From NCBI RefSeq assembly GCF_000165425.1, contig NW_001799144.1, forward strand, positions 438,386-502,385: a stretch of 64,000 nt of DNA, given 5' to 3'. Positions within the stretch are counted from its first letter, which is position 1, and every line of letters begins with the position of its first letter. Shown here in pieces: positions 53,332-64,000 of the stretch. The notes under the pieces were generated by a model that saw nothing but the letters and a program-made list of their open reading frames with translations, was not told the origin of the DNA and did not search any database. A program made the position numbers and the translations under genes. Source of the stretch: Paramecium tetraurelia (Eukaryota > Ciliophora > Oligohymenophorea > Peniculida > Parameciidae).

Positions 53332-54121
53332 TCATTTTGATAAATAGCCCACTTGAAATTTCTCAAGAATGTAATGGAAATTGATCCAAGGATGATGTTG
53401 GAGGAACAGGAGAGTGGCATCCTTTCCAACTCCCCTGAGAATTTATTCTCGACCCCCAGGATGTTTCTCAATGTAATAAGACACATCATAGATATTGTCT
53501 TGCAACACAATCCATGCATCATTTTGGGTATTATGTAATTGAACCTTGATATTAATAAAAAACGAGCAATACCTCTTCCATGGTGTAAGATTTAAATTCA
53601 GTTTGTCGTTTATGTAATGTTTGATTTGTGGTTGATTTAATTTTAGTAATTGGATAGGTGTTGGCACTTCTCTCAATGCTTTATTTCTGGTTAATCATGT
53701 TCGTATTGTCCTTAACGTTTTGGCTGGCTTCTCGATATTGTTGATTAAGATTAAAGATGGTTTGCATCTGATAATTGACACTTTCCAATTTTTGCATTTT
53801 CTTATACTTTTGGATCACAAGTTGATTTGGGTGTATCTGGTAGAGATTCTGAAATTCCTATTCTTCTACCATATTCATCATCTATGTGTTGTTGGAGTTG
53901 GTGATATAGACATTTTGTGATTGAATGAAGTGAGGGAGTGAGTTTTGGATAGGTTGTGAGTTGGAATCAAGGAATGCCATGTTATTCAGTTTATTTTTGG
54001 TTGAGATTTCATTGAAAAGGAAGAAGAGCACTTCATTTAGGATATTTTGATCGAGATCTTGCCAGAGTAGGGTGTATTGGCGATTGGCATAGTAGAAATT
54101 GATTTGTTGATTGGTATTCAT
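53332..54121 (-). CDS. Cytochrome b5-domain protein
   Basis: 253 residues; one 28-nt intron at 53545-53572 (acceptor AAG) gives 254 codons. The C-terminal 80 residues are a cytochrome b5 fold: NDAWIVLQDNIYDVSYYIEK, HPGG with the first haem-ligand histidine, then DATLLFLQHHPW with the second, as in the NCB5OR branch. The N-terminal part (INFYYANRQYTLLWQDLDQN) resembles a ubiquitin/PB1-like fold but is not assigned; the middle is Q-rich helix. No membrane anchor or reductase domain is present, so it likely receives electrons from a separate reductase. Confidence 0.85.
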
Positions 54122-54133
54122 TATATTATAAAA
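54122..54133. promoter_or_regulatory. 12-bp divergent intergenic (shared promoter candidate)
   Basis: Only 12 bp, TATATTATAAAA, separate the start codon of the cytochrome b5-domain gene (-) from that of the beta-helix gene (+). It is entirely A/T and TATA-like. Confidence 0.6.
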
Positions 54134-55641
54134 ATGAATGATAATGGCATACTCGAGGAGTAGAGGAGGGAATCATTAAGTTCGACCAATCAAACAGTTG
54201 AAACTCCAACACAGGAGGAAATGGATTGGGAGGCATTTCAATAATTATTAATCTAAGAGAGAGTCGAAGTAAGGAGGAAGAAAATAATAATAGACAAAGA
54301 GGTGGAAATATCTTAGGTGTTGAAGTTGAGTGGGAATATGTCAGTGATTCAATTCAAGGGAGGTAATTTGATATTTGAGGGGAGTACGAGAGATTCTATT
54401 TTTGATGAAGAATGTAGTATTTAAGGATTTCAAATAGAAGTTTATTAAACCTCTCCTTGCATTAGAGTGCATTACAGAAACCTGTTGATTATGGCATGTA
54501 ATGTTGAGAACTTTCAAAATTAAGGGTTGTTTATTACCTTTGATAACTCCTTAACGATAAACGATACGATATTGAAGGGATTTCAAGTATATTTTGGTTG
54601 TGAGAACAACGGGACGAAATTGAGTATAAATCATTCGATAATAAAGAGTGATTGTTAATAGTAATAATAGTCAGTTTTGATTCATGCGGACAACCTCGGA
54701 GAATTTGCGATGGAACTTACAAATTCAATAATAGAAGGTAGTTCAGTCATTATAACAAATAGTAAGAATGTGGAAGTCACAATTAAGGATAATGAATTTA
54801 AAAATTAGTAAATTTCCATTTCATTTGAAAATGTCAAGAACAAATCAATCACAATCCACAAGAACATATTTTACCTGTCTTGGGATTATGCAATCAAAAT
54901 GACTGATGTTGTTGTGGACAAATTACAGCTATTCAAAAACACAATCACCAAATGCAGAATTGGAATCTATCTATACAATGTGATAGAAGTATGCCCCTTG
55001 GTTCAACACATTAAACCTATCTCGCTCAAATAGAATGTATTGACAAGCATGGAACAAACAGCCATCAGGATTGGAGAAGTCATCTGTATGGAAATAGATG
55101 AAATCAACATCTAAGACAACATTATCGGAATGGATATTGACATCAGCACATCCAAAAGGCCAGAAAAGAATACTTTCAATCCTTTTATCATTACGATTAA
55201 GAACTCTACAATAGCATCCAACCGTATCCATGGCATCTTTCTCAATAGCAACTTGTCCTACAATCCCATCCATCTCCAGATCTCTAAGTCTGCATTCTTC
55301 TCTAACTGCAATTCCTTGAGTCTCTCTCATCAAGGAGAATCGAACGACCAAAGTAAGTCTGATGATATTAAATAGGATTCAAGGTCAATATTAATAGTTG
55401 CCAATTCCAAGACAATCACTTTTCTAACTCTAATTCAAATTATGAAATCAATATCAGCAATACTAACATTGTAGTAAGAAAATCTAAATAATTTGATAGC
55501 ATAATAATCAACTCCTTCTTAATTCAAGGTCAAAAAACTGTCAAATAATGTGAATATATTTCAACTAATTATATATTGTTAATTCAATTATTCATTAATG
55601 TTAAAAACACCTAGTCTTAAATCATTTTCTAATCCAAGTGA
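54134..55641 (+). CDS. Parallel beta-helix (pectate-lyase-like fold) protein
   Basis: 494 residues as read; one 23-nt intron at 55353-55375. The sequence shows many short repeats typical of right-handed beta-helix proteins: LTNSIIEGSSVIITNSKNVE, KDNEFKNQQISISFENV, LFKNTITKCRIGIYLYNVIE and SCQFQDNHFSNSNSN. No catalytic residues of pectin enzymes are identifiable, and no signal peptide is seen. The frame as given ends 44 nt inside the next gene; a one-base change in the A run at 55532-55537 would instead end it at 55553, 44 bp before that gene. The true 3' end is therefore uncertain. Confidence 0.68.
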
Positions 55642-58233
55642 AAGGAATCAATCTGAACAATACATCCAGTGTTATACAAATAAAATCATCAGACAAGACC
55701 AACAGCTCAATTCCTCCTACTATGAAGAAGACTAATTCGAAAAATGCTAAAACACTAATGATACACAGCAATTTCAGGATTACATGCAAAACCTTATCAC
55801 CATCATCTCCAACCCTCCGCAATCACAATATTTAAGTTAATACTATGTTCTCTCTACCGAAAACGATACTATCACATTCATTAGCGAAACATCTCCAGAA
55901 ACACTTATGGATTATATTAAATTTAGACATTAGAACAAAGCTCCCATGAATGAAGATGAAATTGTCTATTTGGCATATGCATTACTGAATGGTTTATCAA
56001 ACATCAACATTTTGTACTTGAGTCCCACCAACATTATCAAAAAATGGAAGATCATAAATTACATGGAGCAAATAACCCATCAAAATCAACGATCATTTTT
56101 AGAATCAGAGGACAAATTATACTTAGCCCCTGAACTCTTTAAATATTTAGACATCGAACTTAACGATTGCGATGATTTCAATAAACATCTTAGCCAAGAA
56201 ATTAAAAGCCCCTAAAGCTTCTGTCTATTCGTTAGGCGTTATCCTGTTACAATGCATCTATTTCGAATTCAAAAAAGATAGCTTCCATTATCAGGACATT
56301 CTTAAGAATTCTAAATACAGTTGGTCATTGAGAGATCTCATTCAATAAATGTTAAGAGAAGAAGATGAAAGGAGTTCAGTCTAAGAATTACTCTAAAATC
56401 CTTTATTCTACACTCAGAAGCAAATCGCTATCTAGCCAAAACAATAGAATCAAATGTCCTTGGCAGTATTCTTTCAATTTGTTAAAAACAAATTTTTTAA
56501 TCTAGATTGGGCTGATCATTTTTTTTCTATGGAAGAAATCATTTTCATTAGCGATCTCAAGGAAGGTATTTATCCTATTGGAGAATTGAAATCCGAAATA
56601 AATAGTTAAATCACATAAATCATTCAATGTTGTCCTAACAATTGTACTCTTGAGGAATTGATCGCTACTCTTACTAAAATCTCAAATCCATAACAGTAAG
56701 AGGAAAACCAAGTGGTCTAACCAAAAAAGGACTAATTTTTATTCAGAAAATGGTTTAAAAAACAAGAATAAAAAAGTGAAGATATGTAAGAATAAGTTAT
56801 TGCTCCTCAAGAACCTACTTATATGGCCTAGCTGCTATTATTAAAATTGATGTCCTAAGCATCTGAAAAAGCCTTTTAAACTTTCATTTCTAAGGTAATT
56901 CATTTTATGGGAGGCTCTGGTTTAATTTGGTAAAACATAAGAAAAGCATTTTGGCCGAGGGCACTTGGTTTTGAATCATTAGAAGCCCAAAGACAGATTG
57001 TGTAATTGACACTCGAATTGTGTGAATATTTGAATGCTTAAAAAGAGAAGGATTTGATTCAACTTGAAAAAGACTTAATCAGATAAAAGTACAGCAAAAG
57101 AACTCAAGATGCAATTAGGAGAACCATACGAGGATTTATCAATTAGTCTGTGTCAAATTGCTATATATAAGGGATGGATTCCATTTCATATATTCTCTTA
57201 GAAGCTTTTAATTATGATTCAGAGCTTAGTACCATATGTTTGAATGAGATTTACAAAAAGAGAATTGTTAACTTACCCTCTGGGGAGGAATAAGTAGAAA
57301 TCAGTGATTATTTTGGATAAAAGTTATAAGAGAAGATCCTGCTTTACAATTGGACTCTTTAATATTTTGATCCTGGTTTAAGTAATCATTTTAAAAGAAG
57401 CTGATTTTAAATGTGAAACTCATATTGTTTCATGGTTCAGTACTTTCTATGCCAGAGAGTTCAGCTTGGAAAATGTTCTGAAGATTTACGATTATTTCCT
57501 AATTTCTGATGAATCATTCGAAATCCTATTAGCATGTTAAATAATGTTGGAACTCAAGTCCACCTTTGAAATTAAAGACAGCGAAGGAATGCTTAGTTGT
57601 TTGAAGAATCTTTAGAATAATATATAGTTAGACAATTGTTTGTAAAATGCCCTAAGGTTTACAAGCTAATTACATAAAACATTTTTCATTCTCACTCATC
57701 AAGATGAAGAAATTTGCAATCAGATGAAGGAAGAAAATGAGTACTTATAAGAACGACCATGGGAACATCCACTAACATTTAAGTAGTTACAAGAGCAATT
57801 GATATTTTCTATTTCGATTCATGATTTTCAACAATTATTGAGGGAACAAAAATAAAACTTCAATGTGCTATCTTTGGATATGAGAAGTGCTAAGGAATAC
57901 GAATAGGCTTGCATTTCTGGTTCTTTGTTTGCATTCTATGACAAGAAGAAGATCAATAACATTCAGTTATTAAATTATTTCGAACTGAGAGGATTAGTTG
58001 AAGAATAGAGCATTTATTATGTGGTTGCGATTTGCGATACAGAAAAGCAAAACGTGAACGAAATCATAGATTATTTGCTTAAATAAAGAATCAAACGTCT
58101 TGTTCTGTTAAAGGGGGGAATTTAGGCTGCCCTGCTTGATGCGTAGGACATCATTAAGTTTAAATAGAAGGCAGTGTTGCCTCCATGGATAAAAGTGCAA
58201 ATTGATGAATTAAAGAAAAAAAATATGTAATGA
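55598..58233 (+). CDS. TBCK: TBCK orthologue: pseudokinase-TBC-rhodanese protein
   Basis: About 877 residues (human TBCK 893). Order: degenerate kinase domain (residues 1-280) with YLAPELF and KASVYSLGVILLQCIYF but no recognisable glycine loop, VAIK lysine or HRD; TBC Rab-GAP domain from ~430 (FWPRALGFESLEAQRQIVQL, then NCYIQGMDSISYILLEAF, DPGLSNHF); C-terminal rhodanese domain (NVLSLDMRSAKEYEQACISG). TBCK acts with FERRY/mRNA-endosome and TOR-linked functions in animals. Two single-base frame breaks interrupt the frame: CCCC at 56209-56212 (no GT donor nearby, so no intron can explain it) and AAAA at 57393-57396. With both excluded the gene is 878 codons. Confidence 0.86.
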
Positions 58234-58255
58234 AAGATTGATAATATTAATTTTT

Positions 58256-60401
58256 ATGTTTTAAATTAAGATCACTATGTTAATCCTGTATATCATATCT
58301 TGCTTTGAAGGCAAGAATCTTATACCTCTCTGTATCAATATAGGATTGATCTGTACTCAATTTGGCAGTCTTAAATTTCGAATGCACACTGTATTTCGAA
58401 TTTATGAAACACTAATTTTGTTTATTTAAATTGCGCTTATTACCTTATATGACTAGCAATTGATTGTTTACAATGTGATTTACATCATCTTATTAGATGA
58501 AACAGCAAGATTCAAATATTCTTTAATTCAAAAGCTTTCATTGCTAGGTATACTGTTCTTATAATGAAGGAACCAGTGTTTTTTATAATAATTTTTATAT
58601 CATCAAATGTGATTGAATATTTAAGAAATAGTGCTTTTGCTTTGGGAATTATAATTGTGATGATAAATAAAGGAATTACAAAATAGGGAGAATTTACCAA
58701 TTTATTATCGAGTACTCGTACACAAAGTCCACGAGCATAAGAGACTTAAGGCCTGATGATAGTGGATCCCCAGAATTTAAATTGTATATATATGAATGAA
58801 TATGTTAAAAGAAAATTAGGTAATTAGTAATTAATTATAAATGAAATTGATTCAATAAGTAAATAAAAATTCGATTAGAAAATAAGAAATATTGAATTGT
58901 TTGAATTATTAAATGAATTTGATTTAAAATAATTTATGATCCATGTAAATATTGGATTTCAGATATAATGTCTGATCATACTATTGAGATAACTAAAGAT
59001 GTAGATCAAAATAAAATTCATATTACATTTTAGAATAACAAAGAAAGAGATGATCACCTTAAAAAATCATATCTATATCAAATACTGAAATAAATCTTTC
59101 ATACTATTTCACATGAATTTGGAACTTCATTAAATTTTATGTTAGCGATAGCCCAAGTTGCAATAGATAAATATCCAAATCAAAAGTATTATCACTCTTT
59201 TCGAAACACATGTGAAATCATGCATTATTTCGTACTAGATATGGTTGATTACAATGATATTTTGGGGAATTAATTCAAATTGTAATTGGAAGAATTAGAT
59301 CTCTAAACAATTTTGGAGTCAGTTACTACGCTGTTTTAGGAGTAGTGCAGGTAAAAGGACTTATAATTGAGTTTTGAAAATCACATTCCAGAGAGCTGGT
59401 AAATAATATCTGATCAAAGGAGGATTAAGTAAATTTTGATCCATTTAATCTCTAACGCCTAGAAGTTTACTTTAAAGGGTTCAATTCTCATAAAGGTGTT
59501 AGCCATTAGAGATGACTTGATACAATTCTCGGTAACAGATACAGGAATTGGAATAAGCTAAAATGATGAATAAAATCTAAGAAATATGTTGGAGTAGGAT
59601 TTCAAAGATGAATAATATTTGTCATCCAATACTGCTGGATTCGGATTGGGTTGTTATTTGGCTAATAAAATATGTTTGCATTTGTCGAATAAGCAGTTCA
59701 AACTTGAATTCAAGAGGAATGAAGTAGGAACAACATTTTGGTTTTAAGTTCAAAATAATATTTTACCTACTCAAAGTATAGGGAGGATCTTGGGGATTTA
59801 ATAAATCAATAAACATTCTTACATAGATTTGAAGTAATCCTAAATAGAGAGGGCAGTTGGAAAGAAGTTGAGCAGAGTGGCCAGTAAGCCATCGCTCAAT
59901 TCAAAATCAAGAATTATGTCCTTCAGATGTTTAATTGATCCTATAAAGGATTACACGGAAAGTGTGATAAATGAAGAAGTCAATTCAATAGAAAGAAAAG
60001 CCAGAACTTGTATCTTGAATAGGAATATCAAAAAGTCAATGAAATTTCTGATAGTTGATGATGAGATCATTAACATTATTGGATTGCAATTGATTTTGAA
60101 AAGAATGAACATTGATATCGATTATGTGTTCAATGGGGTGGAGTGTTTGCGGTAGGTGGAACAGAAGAGGTATCTTTATTAAGGGATCTTCATGGATATC
60201 AATATGCCTTTGATGGATGGATACGAAACTACTTAGAAATTGATTTCTCGTTATGGAAATTAAATTAAGATTATTGCTTGTACTGCCTACACTGATAGTG
60301 AAACTAAACAACGTTGTTATGACATTGGAATGAGTTACTTCCTTAACAAGCCAGTGAACATCGTAGAATTATAAAAAATACTTATATAATTTTAATAATG
60401 A
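58256..60401 (+). CDS. Membrane hybrid histidine kinase 1 of tandem cluster
   Basis: About 710 residues. Several N-terminal membrane helices (MLILYIISCFEG..., FFIIIFISSNVI), then HTISHEFGTSLN (His ~277), DQRRIKQILIHLISNAQKFT, VTDTGIGI, GFGLGCY and a receiver: IVDDE, FMDINMPLMDG, ACTAYTD, LNKPVN. The frame breaks at 58923-58925, where a missing T would restore KIIYDPCKYWISDIM; no intron can explain it. A second correction near 58555-58583 is either a 29-nt CAG intron or a missing base. It starts 22 bp after TBCK and its TGA (60399-60401) overlaps the ATG of the next kinase. Confidence 0.88.
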
Positions 60402-62730
60402 TATTGCTAATATTTGCCAACATTTCATCAATCATCTTAGAATTTTGGGAATGCCAATAAATTATTGAATATGTCTTTCTAAGCATAACTCTGTTTATTG
60501 ATGTACTTCTTATCGCTTTCTCCTTAAAAAAATAGCAAAACTACTTAACCAGAATGTTACTATTTATTTAGGCTTCAATCCTTTTTTCCGTATTTAAAGA
60601 TCCAAAGCTTTTAGCAATCAATGCAATATATCAATGTAAAATGAGGTACTTAATATAATCTTCGAATATAATATTTAATTGCCTCGAATATTCATGTATA
60701 CCTTTAATTTAATTAGGCTTTTTGGTATTGATAGCCCTTTTGAGTGCAAAATATGAATTATTCGATGTAATACGTACAGCTCTCTCTGCATTTTTCTTAA
60801 TTGGATTTTAAGTGAAAGAACAAATTTCCTTAAAATAAAATTAACAAAAGGGAATTGAAAACCAAACAGACTAATTCCCAATATAGATAGAAACAGATAC
60901 TATTATAACTTCATAACAATTAACATCAAATAATCCAGAAATTTTTCTAGATGATTTCTTAGGTATTGTTCAATCCAATTAGAAGATGAACGATATTTTG
61001 TAACAAATGAATTACGACGATGTTACGAAGCTCTTGCAAGAAATATAGATCACTAACATAGACTCTAATTCTGCAAAGAAGATGGGAAGATATAAAGATG
61101 ACTCATTATGGTTTTTATTGAAAAGGATAATTAATAAAAGATTAGAAATTTATATTTAAGTTTTGGATTATTATCATCCTGCATTTCAAAAATATTTAAT
61201 TTTGATTCATTATAAGACTCAGTTTTAAATTCAATTCATATAAGTGAATGAAAGAGACACTTATACCAAAAAGAAATATCTCAGCCAAATATTATACTAG
61301 TTATTCAAATCATTTTCACATGAATTCGGAACATTACTAAACTATCTCTTGGCATTATCTTAAGTAGCAATAGATCAATTCCCTGATCAAGTGGGGTTTT
61401 TCTAACCAATAAAATCGACAGGCCAAATAATGCATCATTTTGTTTAAGACATGGTTGATTATAGCGATATTTTAAATAAGAAATTCTAGTTGTAATTTGC
61501 ACCTGTCGATGTGGAAGACTTACTGCAAGAAGTTATCGGATTCTATAAGTCATAAATTGAAGAGAAAGGGTTGAAAATTGGTTATTAAATTAATCTCGGA
61601 AGACAAGCAAAAATTTTTCGATGGTCGAAGATGCAAGTAGGTATTGAGTAATCTAATTGCAAATGCTTAAAAGTTTACAGTTTAAGGAGGCATCAAAATC
61701 ACTGTTACTGAGTAATCAGGTTTCACTATATTTTCAGTTGAAGATACTGGATTCGGAATGAACTTAGAATCATTTGAAAATTTAAATCACATCCTAGAAA
61801 ACGAGTTTAAGTCTGAACAAAAGATTTCGTAACACACTGCTGGATTTGGTTTGGGCTGTTATTTATCGAATTAGATTGCTTTGAAATTATCAAACTTGCC
61901 CAAATTAGCTGGTGGAGGATTACAATATACTAGGCTAGAGAAAGGAATTCGTGTTTCTTTCAGAGTCAAGAATTAGCCATTTGAAATATTGTATACAAGT
62001 TGTGACATATCATCCATGAAATCTGGGATATTGTTTAATGAAAATGGATATTTCGATTCTCGTTAATCTATCATAGATTTACAACTTACAAATAAGCATA
62101 AATCTACAGAAACCCATCTAATATTGAATATGAATAGAAAATCTGCTTTATTATCAATTTCATTTTCTCCAAATTAGATAAAATATTAAGTTGAATAAGA
62201 ATTAAATCAAGAAAATGAAATTTCTGATAGATTAAGGAAATGTCAATTTGTTAAAAGAAGAGAAACCTAAAAAAAATCACCTACTTTTGGAGCATCTACT
62301 AGTGATGTAAAGGATGTCAAAAATTTCAAAGAATAAACGCACATCTTAATTGTTGATGATGAGATGATTAATATTATTAGTCTTAAGATACTGCTTAGTC
62401 AATTTAACATTAAATGCACTTCTGCTTTTAATGGATTGGAAGCATTAAATAAATTAAAAGAATGTAATAATTAATTGATATATATTAGCTAATGAGCGAT
62501 TCGATCTGATTTTTATGGATGTTAATATGCCTATAATGGATGGGTTTGAAGCCACAGAATAAATATTGAAATTTGATGATAACTTACTAATTGCGGCTTG
62601 TACTGCCTTTGCTGATGTAGAGACCAAAGCTAAATGCTATTCTGTTGGAATGAAGTATTATATCAACAAACCAGTTACAAAATTAGAACTCTTGAAATTA
62701 TTGAATCACTTAAATTTAATTATATAATGA
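60398..62730 (+). CDS. Membrane hybrid histidine kinase 2 of tandem cluster
   Basis: About 768 residues. Six hydrophobic helices from MILLIFANISSIILEFW, then FKSFSHEFGTLLN (His ~308), DGRRCKQVLSNLIANAQKFT, VEDTGFGM, GFGLGCYLSN, and a receiver (IVDDE, FMDVNMPIMDG, ACTAFAD, INKPVTK). One 25-nt intron near 62467-62491 falls inside the receiver. One extra base between 61572 and 61613 (A-rich) breaks the frame just before the N box; leaving it out gives a segment of the same length as in the kinase at 42-45 kb. The start ATG shares two bases with the stop of kinase 1. Confidence 0.9.
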
Positions 62731-64000
62731 TTAAACATAGAAAATAGGCCATACTAGGGATGTACATTCTGCAACTCATTTATTCTACTCTAGAATGCAC
62801 TCGAGTTCCCATTTTGAAACTCATTTTGCTTTTAATCAGCTTAGTTATAAGCATATTCTAAATAGTACTTTTCACAAAATGCAATAAATGGAATATATAC
62901 ACTCAATTCGCCATCAATATTATGAGTATTTTCGCCAAATAGAGTGATCAATTCATGATACTATAATCCCTTGTAGGATTTACAATTTTTATGCAAATTG
63001 ATCAAAAAAGATGGCATATAAATATTCTTGCTTGTTCAAGTAGTATTGGAAAATTATCATAGTCCATGTAACCCTACTCTGTATATATTCATAAAATAAT
63101 GAAGTCCAATCTTATTTGATGACAATATTCACGATCATGATTCTCTCCTATTTTTCTTGGGCTACCAAAGTGTAGAAACTATAAAAAGAGCAAAGCAAAG
63201 GATCTTTGCTTACATCTCGAGTGCCCAATACGTTGAAGTCCCTCGTTTCTTTGGAGGATATACATTTTATAGAATAAAGAGCTATTGTTCTTGAAAATTC
63301 AACTACCCTTGAAGTGAGAACCTTTGCCAATGAACTCAGAGAATTGTTAATAAGAGACGAGGTTTTGGAAGACAACTTATTGGATCACATGAAAATACTA
63401 AAGGTAGACAAACAGACCTAAAGAAACCTAAATTAAAAAATAAAGGGAATTAGTATGCGTTAGCTTATAAACAAATGTTAAATCCTACAGAAGACTGCAG
63501 AGATAGTAATAATAAAAACGAATTTCATATAGTTGGAATATTATTAGTTAAAGTTGAAATTTGAAAGAGATGTGATTATGTTAAAGTTTGAAGAAATCAA
63601 AGAGTTTGCGAAATACATAAAAAAAAATTCGTGCTATGCATTGATGAATAAATTGTTTCAATCCTTCAGTCACGAATTCGGAACATTATTGAATCAGATT
63701 GCTCTCAATGCCTAGAATGGAATAGCCCAATTTCCATCTATGAAGGAGCAATTTGATTCCATTTATAATTGTGTAGTTATGATGAATAACATGGTCAAAG
63801 ATTTAAAGGATTTTCATTAATTACGCAGTAAAACATTTCAACTCGAGATTGTTGATGTAAAGATTGATGACATATTTGCTGAGCTCTCAAGCTTATTCAA
63901 ATAATAAGCGACATAAAAAAAGCTATCCCTTTATCTAGTGAATCGAGTAAAAACGACTTTCAAGTAAGATGAATAAAGAATTAAATAAATACTGTAAAAT
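62727..64000 (+). CDS. Membrane histidine kinase 3 of tandem cluster, partial
   Basis: Runs off the window end. Hydrophobic N-terminus (MYILQLIYSTLECTRV..., KLILLLISLVISIFQIVLF, KIIIVHVTLLCIY), a long helical linker, the phospho-acceptor box FQSFSHEFGTLLNQI and the start of the N box (RIKQIL) at the very end. The ATPase and receiver parts lie outside. An A is apparently missing in the run at 63004-63009, since IDQK joins KMAYKYSCLF only with one more base. Start: ATG 62727 overlaps the previous stop; ATG 62760 aligns better with the other kinases and would leave 29 bp. Confidence 0.87.

Overview
The window looks like macronuclear DNA of a ciliate with a Paramecium-type gene organisation. TAA and TAG are read as glutamine throughout and only TGA ends genes. 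The DNA is very AT-rich. About 40 introns can be placed from reading frame and protein conservation, all 19 to 34 nt with GT...AG ends. Genes are packed a few to a few hundred bases apart on both strands. No telomere, tRNA, rRNA, mobile element or CRISPR array was recognised.

Layout. 1-11 kb: 5' part of a cysteine-rich surface-type membrane protein (-), a P5B ATPase (-), a double cyclic-nucleotide-binding protein (-), an MSH4-like MutS homologue lacking its ATPase motifs (+), a PP2C phosphatase (-). 11-27 kb: an oxysterol-binding protein (+), an RBR-type zinc-finger protein (-), a multipass membrane protein (-), a small helical protein (-), a long coiled-coil protein (+), enoyl-CoA hydratase (+), a Nudix protein (+), a Ca2+-dependent protein kinase (-), a SANT/Myb-like protein (-). 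27-42 kb: a giant protein with about 17 disulfide-rich repeats and a multipass C-terminus (+, paralogue of the first gene), a zinc alcohol dehydrogenase (-), a RING-like protein with an otubain-like domain that has lost its cysteine (+), a hypothetical (+), a ciliate-type membrane protein (-). 42-55 kb: a hybrid histidine kinase (-), a second cyclic-nucleotide-binding protein (-), a TadA/ADAT2 deaminase (+), a four-domain voltage-gated Ca2+ channel (+), a cytochrome b5-domain protein (-). 54-64 kb: a beta-helix protein, a TBCK orthologue and three tandem hybrid histidine kinases, all +, with almost no spacing.

Themes. Four membrane-bound hybrid histidine kinases lie within 22 kb, beside two cNMP-binding proteins, a Ca2+ channel and a Ca2+-dependent kinase, so the segment is rich in signalling genes. 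Two divergent gene pairs have only 12 and 14 bp between start codons. Six single-base frame breaks, mostly at homopolymers and concentrated at 56-63 kb, interrupt otherwise conserved proteins; assembly error is the simplest explanation, decay or recoding the alternative. Many glutamines are TAA/TAG, so standard-code ORF callers break these genes; boundaries below come from reading with TGA as sole stop and checking that exon lengths sum to whole codons.
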